NCBI RefSeq assembly: GCF_050596425.1
Contig: NZ_CP192292.1
Coordinates: 2,914,001-2,978,000, forward strand
Length of the DNA stretch: 64,000 nucleotides
From: G963665925 sp050596425
GTDB taxonomy: Bacteria > Bacillota > Clostridia > Peptostreptococcales > Acidaminobacteraceae
Reading direction: 5' to 3'
Part shown: positions 18,173 to 25,777 of the stretch, piece after piece
How positions within the stretch are numbered: position 1 is the stretch's first letter
Layout: every line of letters starts with the position of its first letter
Position numbers and translations under genes: made by a program
The notes under the pieces: model-generated
The model's database searches: none
Told to the model about the DNA's origin: nothing
The model's input: only the letters and a program-made list of their open reading frames with translations

Positions 18173-18604
18173 CTAAATTCCTAGTTCTGCCATCTGTTCA
18201 GCAATATCGTCGTAGCTGATATTGTCTGGATCATTGTATTCAGTCCAGTTGGATTCGCTCCATAGTTCAACGCGGGTTCCAACACCTATGACAATGACTT
18301 CCTTTGTGATTTGTCCGTGGTCCCTTAGTGTTTGAGGTATATTAACTCGCCCCTGCTTGTCTAGGGTGCACTCTGTCGCACCTGCAAAAAACAGACGAAC
18401 AAATGCACGTGCATTTCGATTTGTAAGTGGAAGGGTTTTAAGCTTCTCTTCGAAAACACGCCATTCGGCTTCAGGAAACATGAACAAACAATTGTCCAGT
18501 CCCTTCGTCATATAAAATCGCTCACCAAGGTCATCTCTAAACTTTGCCGGGACATTCATTCGGCCCTTGGTGTCGACAGAATGATTATATTCTCCAATGA
18601 ACAT
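18173..18604 (-). CDS. mraZ: Transcriptional regulator MraZ
   Basis: MraZ binds DNA and controls the dcw cluster. The 143-residue protein has two SpoVT/AbrB-like swapped-hairpin domains, each with the DxKGR/DxQGR motif: HSVDTKGRMNVPAKFR near residue 10 and CTLDKQGRVNIPQ near residue 80. It is the first gene of the cluster, and three direct repeats resembling MraZ sites lie just upstream between promoter and start codon. Confidence 0.96.
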   Translation of the reverse strand: MFIGEYNHSVDTKGRMNVPAKFRDDLGERFYMTKGLDNCLFMFPEAEWRVFEEKLKTLPLTNRNARAFVRLFFAGATECTLDKQGRVNIPQTLRDHGQITKEVIVIGVGTRVELWSESNWTEYNDPDNISYDDIAEQMAELGI

Positions 18605-18637
18605 TCAGACCATCTCCACCACTCTAATGGGATTTTA

Positions 18638-18663
18638 CCCCACAATTCCCCACTCCAAACCAC
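18638..18663 (-). promoter_or_regulatory. MraZ boxes: three direct repeats
   Basis: On the minus strand GTGGTT, GTGGGG and GTGGGG occur at exact 10-bp steps (18663-18658, 18653-18648, 18643-18638), each separated by short spacers. Published MraZ sites are short TGGG- or GTGK-type direct repeats spaced about 10 bp. The array sits at and just after the predicted transcription start of mraZ, which fits autoregulation. Confidence 0.7.
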
Positions 18664-18674
18664 TTTGTACCCTA

Positions 18675-18703
18675 ATTGTACATCAAATGTAGGGAAACTA
18701 CAA
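18675..18703 (-). promoter_or_regulatory. Sigma-A-type promoter of the dcw cluster
   Basis: Minus strand: -35 TTGTAG (18703-18698), 17-bp spacer, -10 TACAAT (18680-18675) preceded by TG. It lies about 70 bases before mraZ and directly upstream of the MraZ boxes. Confidence 0.65.
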
Positions 18704-18831
18704 TTATTTCGAACAATTTAGCTTGATTTTTATGACCATAGTCCCTAGTTAAATTGTAATTCTTCTACCATTCGTCAAAATTCGACATACTTTTTAAATT
18801 TTCACCCCACTTTACACCTAAATCCATCAAA

Positions 18832-18858
18832 AAAGCAGGCCCTTTCTGGGCCTGCTTT
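18832..18858 (-). terminator. Strong bidirectional terminator upstream of mraZ
   Basis: An 11-bp perfect stem (AAAGCAGGCCC, loop of 5, complement) is followed by TTTTTT on the minus strand and a T-rich stretch on the plus strand. It should end minus-strand transcription from the CoA-disulfide-reductase region before the mraZ promoter. Confidence 0.85.
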
Positions 18859-18914
18859 CTTATATTTTTATACATTTAAAGCTTCACATTTATTCTAAGT
18901 TCACAATACGCATT

Positions 18915-19250
18915 TTATATATGAAGGACATGTGAAACATCTCCCATGAGCGATTTTGTCTCGCACGCTTCATTATAAGGAGTACATTTTAATATATGCA
19001 CATCTCTTACCTTACCAAGCTCCATCAAAATGATTTTCTCCAGTGGGGTTACGGTTAAGACCTTGATATTAAGTTTGACCTCGTCAAGGTCTTCATTTAA
19101 TAGGCCTTGACACAGAGTCCCCTGGTTCTAAATTCAAGAAAAACATCAAAATTCACATATCTATTAATGTAGTCCCATCCCTATCCGTATCAATTTTCTT
19201 GAACACATCCATCCAAAACGAAACAAATGGCACTCAGGACACGCCCCTCA
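18915..19250 (-). pseudogene. Possible decayed gene downstream of the disulfide reductase
   Basis: This 335-bp stretch has no intact gene, yet one minus-strand frame stays open for 71 codons (19127-18915) with protein-like composition, including VKLNIKVLTVTPLEKI and ending GDVSHVLHI. It has no start codon in its first half and follows a stop. Just upstream another frame reads MDVFKKIDTDRDGTTL before a stop. These pieces could be one small gene broken by frameshifts. I cannot name a family. Chance open frames remain possible. Confidence 0.25.
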
Positions 19251-19253
19251 ATT

Positions 19254-20603
19254 TTAGGACTTGTCTGCAACATTGGCAGCAACTTGAACAGCATCCCATA
19301 CACCTGCAAATGGCGGCGCATAACATAGATCCATCAAGGCGATGTCTTCTAAGGACATTTTGGCTTCAATGGCCATGGCCATGACATCTATTCGCAGCGC
19401 CACACCTTTTTTGCCAATCATTTGACTGCCTAGGAGGCGCTTGCTCCTCTTTTCAAAAACAAGTTTAATGCCAATTGGCGTCGCTTCAGGATAATACCCA
19501 GCATGACTCTTGGCTTCTACATAGGCCGTTTCAAAATCAAAGTCTGATTCCTGTGCTTCTTTTTCACTCAAGCCCGTTCTTGCTAAAGTCATGTCCAAAA
19601 TCTTAACAACCGATGTGCCTAGAACACCAGGGAAACTTTTGTCTCCACCACCAAGATTTTCTCCAAGAATTTTCCCCTGCTTGTTGGCATGTGTCCCAAG
19701 TGGAATGTGAACATGCTTCTTAAGCAGCTTATGATATACAGCACTACAGTCTCCAGCTGAATAAACATCTGGTAGGTTGGTCTGCATTTTTTCATCCACC
19801 ACAATAGCTCCATTTTTTAGACGCTTGACCCCAGCGCCTTCAAGAATTTCTGAGTTGGGCTTGACCCCTATCGCAAAAATAGCCATATCTGTTTCATAGG
19901 TGTTTCTATTTGTCTTGACAGAGTCTACCTGTTCTTGACCACCAAAAGCTTCAACCTCTTCCCCAAGGGTCATTTGTACATTATATTTTTTGAGCCCCTC
20001 TAACAAGATTTCGCGTATTTCTTCATCATAGGGTTTCATTATGTCATGGGAACGATTAATCAGTCTAACCTTTTTGCCCAGTTCAATCATGGATTCAAGC
20101 ATTTCCATACCTATATATCCGGCCCCAACAATGGCCACATTCTGTATGCTGTCATCTTTCAAGGCTTCCTTGATAGCGTCAGCATCAGGAATGGTTCTAA
20201 GCGGAAAAATCCCCTTCTTATCTATGCCTTCAAAGGGTGGCAGTATGGGCGAGGCACCCGTGGCAACAACAAGAGCGTCATATTTTTTTTCAAACTTTTG
20301 GTTTTTACTCAGATCATTTACTATCACTGTCTTTTTCTCTGGGAACACCTTTTCAACACGGTGTTTTGTTTTCACATGGATATCTTTTTCCCGAAAAGCT
20401 TCTGGCGTTCGGGCAATCAAATCCTCTCGGTTTTCAATCAACCCCGACACATAATAGGGAAGGCCACAAGCCCCATACGAAACAATTTCATCGGCTTCAA
20501 ATACTGTAATTCTTACGTCTTTGTTTGTTCTTTTCAGTTTCGATGCCGCACTCATGCCCGCAGCAACACCACCGACTATAACCACTTCTTTATATTTAGA
20601 CAA
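19254..20603 (-). CDS. CoA-disulfide reductase / NADH oxidase-like flavoprotein
   Basis: The 449-residue protein belongs to the pyridine nucleotide-disulfide oxidoreductase family. FAD-binding GGVAAGMSAASKLKR lies at the N terminus, the single redox cysteine at about 46 in SYGACGLPYYV, the NAD(P)H-binding VAIVGAGYIGMEM near 155, and the second FAD motif VYSAGDCS near 285. A single active cysteine and the VAAGMSAASK motif point to CoA-disulfide reductase or a related NADH oxidase or polysulfide reductase. No rhodanese domain is fused. It reads away from the HD gene across a 150-bp shared promoter region. Confidence 0.82.
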   Translation of the reverse strand: MSKYKEVVIVGGVAAGMSAASKLKRTNKDVRITVFEADEIVSYGACGLPYYVSGLIENREDLIARTPEAFREKDIHVKTKHRVEKVFPEKKTVIVNDLSKNQKFEKKYDALVVATGASPILPPFEGIDKKGIFPLRTIPDADAIKEALKDDSIQNVAIVGAGYIGMEMLESMIELGKKVRLINRSHDIMKPYDEEIREILLEGLKKYNVQMTLGEEVEAFGGQEQVDSVKTNRNTYETDMAIFAIGVKPNSEILEGAGVKRLKNGAIVVDEKMQTNLPDVYSAGDCSAVYHKLLKKHVHIPLGTHANKQGKILGENLGGGDKSFPGVLGTSVVKILDMTLARTGLSEKEAQESDFDFETAYVEAKSHAGYYPEATPIGIKLVFEKRSKRLLGSQMIGKKGVALRIDVMAMAIEAKMSLEDIALMDLCYAPPFAGVWDAVQVAANVADKS

Positions 20604-20682
20604 AACATTACCTCCTTGATAGATTCTGCGTTTACAAAATTTACTACCCGAAATACAAATGACTAAACTTAGCCCTTGTCTA

Positions 20683-20711
20683 TTGACAGACCCAGTCTAT
20701 AAAGATACAAT
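20683..20711 (+). promoter_or_regulatory. Sigma-A promoter of the HD-domain gene
   Basis: Consensus -35 TTGACA (20683-20688), 17-bp spacer and -10 TACAAT (20706-20711), about 40 bases before the HD gene. Confidence 0.8.
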
Positions 20712-20752
20712 AAAACCAAACATACGTTCGTGTATATAGAACGGAGGATAAG

Positions 20753-21415
20753 ATGACTCGTAATGAAAAGAACATAAAAATACAAGAAATAGAATCCCTA
20801 GTCAAGAAGGCTTGTTTCCAACCCACCAATGTCTTTGGATCAGGTATCTGGAATCACCATATCAGGTGGGTCGTCAAGTTCGGCAAGATGCTGGCTGAGC
20901 AAAATGAAGCCGATGTCCACATTGTAGAGCTGGCTGCCCTCTTGCACGATTATGCCAGCATAAAGTCCTTTGCCCTCTATACCAACCATCACATTCACGG
21001 GGCTCAGGAAGCCGAACGCCTTCTTAGAGGTATGGGCTTTGACCAAAAAACCATTGAAAATGTTTCCCACTGCATTATGACACACAGGGGCAGTATGCGC
21101 CTTGAAAGAAAAACACCTGAAGCTTTATGCCTTGCTGATGCTGATGCCATGGCCCATTTCGTCGGAGTCCCCTCACTTTTACAATATGCGACCGAGGGGA
21201 AAGAACTCACCATATCTGAAAGTCGTTTATGGGTTAAGGCAAAGTTGCAAAGAAGTTGGTCAAAACTCAGTGCCGATGCCAAATCCTTAGCCAGACCCTA
21301 TTTCAATTCAGCGATTGCTGTCCTTGATGACGAAGACAAGGTAACAGATATACTTTTACCCCTTAAGGAAGACAAGATTAAGACTTCTAACCAGGGACTC
21401 GTCCCACAATATTAA
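20753..21415 (+). CDS. HD-domain phosphohydrolase
   Basis: The 220-residue protein carries the metal-binding pattern of HD hydrolases: H in IWNHHIRW (about 35), the HD pair in ALLHDYA (about 65), H in HCIMTHRG (about 105) and D in LADADAMAHF (about 126). This is the compact YedJ/YpgQ-like arrangement, whose members cut nucleotides or related phosphate esters. The substrate is not known. It has its own promoter and a ribosome site GGAGGA. htpG lies 230 bp downstream but has a separate promoter. Confidence 0.8.
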   Translation: MTRNEKNIKIQEIESLVKKACFQPTNVFGSGIWNHHIRWVVKFGKMLAEQNEADVHIVELAALLHDYASIKSFALYTNHHIHGAQEAERLLRGMGFDQKTIENVSHCIMTHRGSMRLERKTPEALCLADADAMAHFVGVPSLLQYATEGKELTISESRLWVKAKLQRSWSKLSADAKSLARPYFNSAIAVLDDEDKVTDILLPLKEDKIKTSNQGLVPQY

Positions 21416-21480
21416 CTTAAGATTTACCAAGTCTTTGGTGATTAAACCCTCTCATTGACGAAATCTTTAAGTGGCACTTA
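21414..21480 (+). repeat. Nested inverted repeats after the HD gene
   Basis: AACTTAAGATTT (21414-21425) pairs with AAATCTTTAAGT (21461-21472) around an inner ACCAA-gtct-TTGGT hairpin; the second arm also forms the odd palindrome TAAGTGGCACTTA, followed by TTTTTT. It may be a terminator with alternative folds. It overlaps the HD stop codon region. Confidence 0.35.
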
Positions 21481-21537
21481 CATGTTTTTTATTTCCTTGA
21501 ATGAAAGCCACTCAATTGTAAAGAAAATGTGAATTTG

Positions 21538-21564
21538 TTAGCAGTCTTTGTTAACGAGTGCTAA
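21538..21564 (+). promoter_or_regulatory. CIRCE operator (HrcA site) before htpG
   Basis: TTAGCAGTC, nine bases, GAGTGCTAA: this matches the CIRCE consensus TTAGCACTC-N9-GAGTGCTAA with one mismatch. It ends 6 bases upstream of the -35 box of the htpG promoter. CIRCE is the HrcA repressor site of class I heat-shock genes. Confidence 0.85.
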
Positions 21565-21570
21565 TTTCTA

Positions 21571-21599
21571 TTGACAGGCTCCATTCGAAGTTCTATCAT
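21571..21599 (+). promoter_or_regulatory. Sigma-A promoter of htpG
   Basis: -35 TTGACA (21571-21576), 17-bp spacer, -10 TATCAT (21594-21599). It lies between CIRCE and the htpG ribosome site. Confidence 0.75.
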
Positions 21600-21646
21600 A
21601 ATATTAGCAAGCAATAAATTACATTAAATTCAAGGAGTGATTATTC

Positions 21647-23554
21647 ATGCAAATGGAAAAAGGCAGTCTTTCCATCCATAGCGAAAATATTTTTCCAATC
21701 ATTAAAAAGTGGCTTTACTCAGACCATGACATCTTCATTAGAGAACTTGTATCTAATGCTTGTGATGCCATCACTAAGGTTAAGCGACTTAATACACTTG
21801 GAGAGGCTGATCTTCAAGATCAGAAAGATTTCAAGGTTGAAGTTATTTTGGATAAAGAGGCTCAGACATTAAAGTTTATTGACAACGGCATTGGCATGAC
21901 AGCTGATGAAATTAAAAAGTACATCAACCAAATTGCTTTTTCTGGCGCTGAAGACTTCATTGAAAAGTATAAAGACAAGGGCGATGCCGACCAGATTATT
22001 GGTCATTTCGGTCTTGGCTTCTACTCTGCATTCATGGTTGCGGACAAGGTGGAAATTCATACAAAATCTCACATAGCTGATGCTCCATCAGTGAAATGGC
22101 ATTGTGACGGTGGTACAGAGTTTGAAATGGAAGATGGCAGCCGTGAAAATCGCGGTACAGAAATCACACTATTCCTTGGCGATGAGGGACAGGAATTTCT
22201 AAAAGCTTTTAAAGTCAAGGAGACGCTAGACAAGTACTGTTCTGTAATGCCATACCCGATCTTCTTCAAAGACCTTTCAGAAGAACCTAAAAAGGATGAA
22301 GACGGCAATGTAATCGTTGAGGAGCCTCAAGCACTAAATGACGTGAACCCTCTCTATACAAAGCGTCCAAGTGAATGTACTGATGAAGAGTATAAGGATT
22401 TTTATCAAAAAACCTTTAAGGATTTTAAAGAACCTCTTTTCTGGATTCACTTAAACATGGACTATCCGTTTAACTTAAAGGGTATTCTTTATTTCCCTAA
22501 ACTAAACACGGAATTTGATACCCTTGAAGGTCAAATAAAACTCTATAACAGCCAAGTCTTTGTTGCTGACAACATCAAGGAAGTTATTCCAGAGTTCTTG
22601 CTCCTTCTCAAAGGGGTTATTGACTGTCCAGATTTACCACTGAACGTGTCTAGAAGCTTCCTTCAAAATGATGGCTTTGTTAAGAAAATTAGCGACTACA
22701 TCACAAAGAAGGTTGGGGATAAGATTAATGCCCTACAAAAGACAGATCGTGCATCTTACGAAAAATACTGGGACGATATTCACCCATTCATTAAGTTTGG
22801 TGCCCTTAAAGATGAGAAATTTGCTGAGCGCGTAAAAGACAGCATTCTTTTCAAGGACACAGCTGATAACTACAGAACAATTCATGAGTTCCCGCTCAGC
22901 GAAACAAATGTACAAGGCGAAGAGGGCGAAAGCTCAGATAAAAAGGTCATTTACTATGCAACAGATGTTCAGCAGCAAGCACAGTACATTAACCTTCTAA
23001 AAGAACATGGTTTTGAATCTGTCATTCTTGATCACCACATAGATAATCCATTCATTTCAATGATGGAGTCTAAAGTGGAAAAAGTTGAGTTCAAACGTGT
23101 AGACGCTGACCTCTCCGATCTTCTCGAGGACAGTGCTGATACAGATGAAGAAGCTGATAAGTCCATCCTTGAAAAAGTTGAAAATCTCTACAAGAAGGTC
23201 CTTGGAAAGGAAAGCTTTAATGTACAAATTCAATCTTTAAAGTCTAAAGATGTTGCTGGTATGATTATACTTTCAGAAGAGAATCGACGCATGCAAGATA
23301 TGATGAAGCAATTTAGCATGTCTGGTATGGATCCAAATACGTTCCCATCAAATGAATCTCTTGTACTCAACAAAAATCATCCGCTCGTAAAGTATACACT
23401 TGAGAATGCTGAAGGTCAGGATGAGACTGCACAAATGGTTGCCCAACAAATCTATGACCTAGCAATGATGAGTCATAAACCTCTTGAGGCAGATGCCATG
23501 ACAGCCTTTATCAAACGTTCAAACGAAATTATGAAACGTATGATTGAAAAATAG
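21647..23554 (+). CDS. htpG: Molecular chaperone HtpG (Hsp90)
   Basis: HtpG is the bacterial Hsp90, an ATP-driven dimeric chaperone. The 635-residue protein has an N-terminal GHKL ATPase domain with ELVSNACDAITK, DNGIGMTADE and GHFGLGFYSAFMV, a middle domain with WIHLNMDYPFNLKGILYFP and NVSRSFLQND, and a C-terminal dimerisation domain. Length is normal. The start ATG follows CAAGGAGTG. A CIRCE element upstream predicts HrcA control, unlike B. subtilis where htpG belongs to class III. A strong terminator follows, so it is monocistronic. Confidence 0.97.
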   Translation: MQMEKGSLSIHSENIFPIIKKWLYSDHDIFIRELVSNACDAITKVKRLNTLGEADLQDQKDFKVEVILDKEAQTLKFIDNGIGMTADEIKKYINQIAFSGAEDFIEKYKDKGDADQIIGHFGLGFYSAFMVADKVEIHTKSHIADAPSVKWHCDGGTEFEMEDGSRENRGTEITLFLGDEGQEFLKAFKVKETLDKYCSVMPYPIFFKDLSEEPKKDEDGNVIVEEPQALNDVNPLYTKRPSECTDEEYKDFYQKTFKDFKEPLFWIHLNMDYPFNLKGILYFPKLNTEFDTLEGQIKLYNSQVFVADNIKEVIPEFLLLLKGVIDCPDLPLNVSRSFLQNDGFVKKISDYITKKVGDKINALQKTDRASYEKYWDDIHPFIKFGALKDEKFAERVKDSILFKDTADNYRTIHEFPLSETNVQGEEGESSDKKVIYYATDVQQQAQYINLLKEHGFESVILDHHIDNPFISMMESKVEKVEFKRVDADLSDLLEDSADTDEEADKSILEKVENLYKKVLGKESFNVQIQSLKSKDVAGMIILSEENRRMQDMMKQFSMSGMDPNTFPSNESLVLNKNHPLVKYTLENAEGQDETAQMVAQQIYDLAMMSHKPLEADAMTAFIKRSNEIMKRMIEK

Positions 23555-23585
23555 GCGCAGGCCTGGACATGACCATATACATGAT

Positions 23586-23618
23586 AAAACCCGGAACTGA
23601 AAACAGTTCCGGGTTTTT
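23586..23618 (+). terminator. Terminator of htpG
   Basis: Perfect stem AAAACCCGGAACTG with its complement around four A, then TTTTT. It ends the htpG transcript. Confidence 0.92.
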
Positions 23619-23682
23619 AAATGCCATAAATCGGCAAAGTTCATATTTGTAGAAAATTACTTCTCCACTTGCTTAATGCATT

Positions 23683-23802
23683 TTATAACGTTTTTATAGC
23701 TTGTATTAGCAGAATACTCATCACATATACAAGCATAATCGTTCCAAGTAAAACGATAGATACATGCCAGCGAGATTCCTGCCTGTCACTTTCCTTTGAC
23801 AT
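23683..23802 (-). CDS. Small single-span membrane protein, 39 residues
   Basis: This short reading frame starts MSKESDRQESRWH and then has one long hydrophobic segment (about residues 14-37) ending QAIKTL. GGAGG lies 5 bases upstream of the ATG, an ideal site. The polar head followed by one membrane helix is typical of small regulatory or subunit-like membrane peptides. It lies on the minus strand after the 24.4-kb membrane gene. I do not recognise the family; reality rests on the ribosome site and composition. Confidence 0.5.
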   Translation of the reverse strand: MSKESDRQESRWHVSIVLLGTIMLVYVMSILLIQAIKTL

Positions 23803-23914
23803 TGCTTCCTCCATCCTACATAGACCTGATACATGCAAGGATATTATACATTAAATACCTAAAATTGTTAATCGAATTCTGAATATTTTAAATAAATTTA
23901 ATCAAATAAACATT

Positions 23915-24397
23915 TTATTTTTTTGCCCTTCGATTCAGAAATTGTACAACTTCTTGTTTCTTATTGTGGGGCACATTAATGTATAATGGCACCGCATCTT
24001 TTGCACGGAGTCTTATTTCTAATTCGACAAACTTCTTTTTCTCTTGACCCCATATGATTTTCTTCATTTGATCATAGGTGGTTAGTCGTCCATATATAAC
24101 AACACCCTCTTCATGCAAACCAACAATCCGAGAAAACATTGTAAAGGTGTTCAACAGGAAAACGGCTAAGAACATAAGATAAATTGCACTTGCTGACTGG
24201 ATGTAAGAATATGTTGTGGCGATCATACCAAAAATATTAATAACAAATGTCCCAATCAACATTTTTGGTGTTGGGAAGACATGAACAATTCTCTTCCCTG
24301 CCATCTTCATTGCTTTCATGAGTCTAAAGACAGACATCATTAAGTAAATAAGCACAGCCAAATCGACTGTTAGAACAATTTTTCCCCATAAATCCAT
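23915..24397 (-). CDS. Hypothetical membrane protein (DUF5673-like)
   Basis: The 160-residue protein has an N-terminal membrane span (about 5-27), two more spans (about 48-68 and 70-90) and a soluble C-terminal half with alternating charged and hydrophobic residues (VVIYGRLTTYDQMKKIIWG, ELEIRLRAKDAVPLYI) that resembles the PH-like domain of DUF5673 proteins. Function is unknown. A TGtTATAAT promoter element lies about 30 bases upstream. Confidence 0.6.
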   Translation of the reverse strand: MDLWGKIVLTVDLAVLIYLMMSVFRLMKAMKMAGKRIVHVFPTPKMLIGTFVINIFGMIATTYSYIQSASAIYLMFLAVFLLNTFTMFSRIVGLHEEGVVIYGRLTTYDQMKKIIWGQEKKKFVELEIRLRAKDAVPLYINVPHNKKQEVVQFLNRRAKK

Positions 24398-24428
24398 TTA
24401 TGACCCTCCATTATTTTGATCTTTCTCC

Positions 24429-24434
24429 ATTATA
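24429..24434 (-). promoter_or_regulatory. Extended -10 promoter of the membrane gene
   Basis: Minus strand TGTTATAAT gives a consensus -10 with the TGn extension, 32 bases before the start codon. The -35 region is poor. Confidence 0.5.
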
Positions 24435-24440
24435 ACATTA

Positions 24441-24480
24441 AACCCGAAGAAATGTGACAAATACACATTTTCTCCGGGTT
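24441..24480. terminator. Long imperfect hairpin
   Basis: AACCCGAAGAAATGTG pairs with CACATTTTCTCCGGGTT around a 7-base loop, with one mismatch and a small bulge. It may terminate minus-strand transcription entering from yitT, and overlaps the promoter region of the next gene. The T-run is short on both strands. Confidence 0.45.
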
Positions 24481-24601
24481 GCTTTGCGAAAAAAGTAATT
24501 TTCAATATGTTTTTTTAAATTTTATTAAACCATTAAAAACACACGCCGATAATATTATTGAAACCCATTTATACATCATCAACTTCTATATCCATGGAAG
24601 A

Positions 24602-24634
24602 CGCCGGTAATCCCCTTACCGGCGATTTTTTTTT
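24602..24634 (+). terminator. Orphan plus-strand terminator
   Basis: A 9-bp perfect stem CGCCGGTAA-tcccc-TTACCGGCG is followed on the plus strand by A and nine T. The nearest plus-strand gene upstream (htpG) already has a terminator, and all genes between are on the minus strand. A small plus-strand RNA may end here. Confidence 0.6.
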
Positions 24635-24720
24635 AGAATCTTCTAATCTTTGATTTGGCTAAAGGTTTCACGAAGTAACCAGGGGGTATATGCGTTTCCC
24701 AAATGCCCGAGGGGAGTTTC

Positions 24721-25602
24721 CTATATATCCTCTTCTACAAGAGCATCAAATCCCACACCTTTTCCCCAGACAGACGAAACTGGCAGGACATTTACAAAAG
24801 CTTCTGGGTCCAAGTGTGCAATGAACCGCTTAATCAGCATGGATTCACGCGGGGAGCATACAGAAACCACTTTCATTCGACTTTCATTGGAATAGCCGCC
24901 CTTGATTTCATACATACTTGTGCCACGCTTGACCTCATTCATAATATAATCAGAGATTGACTCGCATGCATCACTGATGACTTCGATTTTCACCTTCTTA
25001 GACCCCATACCAAAGAGGATGGTATCAACTGTTTTCATAAACACATACTGTGTGAACACAGCGTAAAGTGCTATACGTTTATCGTAAATCAGTAGCGAAC
25101 TCACTATTACGACCATGTCGATAATAAGTAGGAGTTGACTCAAACTCATAAAGGAAAACAATCTTCGATGTAAAATCTTAGCAATAGATTCAGTGCCACC
25201 CATAGAGTATCCCCTCTTAAGGATTAAGCCCACACCTGTGCCCGCAAAAAATCCGTAATACACCGATGCTAAAAATAAATCATTTTCAATAAATTCAAAA
25301 TTCAGGGCTTCAAAACCAATGAGAACCATTGGAAATGTCAATGTTAAAAAGACAATTTTCAGCCCTTCCGCTTTTCCAATAAATATCACTGAGCTCACAA
25401 GGATACTCACTGAAACAATATAAAACACAATTGTATAAGGCACTCCTATAAGTTCGGAAAGCACGATTGAAGCACCCGTCGCGCCACCAGTTATAAGTCC
25501 ATTTGGCCGTAAAATTGAAGTGATGCCAAATGCCAATGAAGAGCAGCCCAGTGTCAAGAAAATCAAGTCCAAAATAAATTTTTCAAATGACCACTTGTTC
25601 AT
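24721..25602 (-). CDS. YitT family membrane protein (DUF161/DUF2179)
   Basis: The 293-residue protein has five or six membrane spans in the first 190 residues, with the family motifs LRPNGLITGGATGASIVL and RGYSMGGTESIAKIL, and a cytoplasmic DUF2179 domain (about 215-285, ending with DPEAFVNVLPVSSVWGKG). YitT proteins are common in Bacillota, often in several copies; their transport or sensing role is not settled. No partner gene is adjacent. GGAGG precedes the start. Confidence 0.85.
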   Translation of the reverse strand: MNKWSFEKFILDLIFLTLGCSSLAFGITSILRPNGLITGGATGASIVLSELIGVPYTIVFYIVSVSILVSSVIFIGKAEGLKIVFLTLTFPMVLIGFEALNFEFIENDLFLASVYYGFFAGTGVGLILKRGYSMGGTESIAKILHRRLFSFMSLSQLLLIIDMVVIVSSLLIYDKRIALYAVFTQYVFMKTVDTILFGMGSKKVKIEVISDACESISDYIMNEVKRGTSMYEIKGGYSNESRMKVVSVCSPRESMLIKRFIAHLDPEAFVNVLPVSSVWGKGVGFDALVEEDI

Positions 25603-25736
25603 AGCTAATACCTCCTAATTTTTTTGTCACCAGAACAGTATAAATGCTATGAGCCAAGAGGACAATCTTTTTTTATTAAATTTTTTATTTAGTTTTAGTA
25701 AAGAAATTCAATAGTCTAAAAACGGATCTATCATTT

Positions 25737-25765
25737 TAAAAAAAGAGTGCCGCAAAGGGCACTCT
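25737..25765 (-). terminator. Terminator of the MFS gene
   Basis: Stem AGAGTGCC-loop-GGCACTCT followed on the minus strand by TTTTTTT, 12 bases after the MFS stop. Confidence 0.88.
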
Positions 25766-25777
25766 GTTCTTAAAACA

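Noticed and set aside
18600..18700. Zinc or other metal operator before mraZ
   Set aside because: The repeats are direct, not inverted, and match MraZ site form better.
20046..20666. Long plus-strand ORF of 206 codons opposite the disulfide reductase
   Set aside because: It is antisense to a clear flavoprotein gene and has no protein-family motif.
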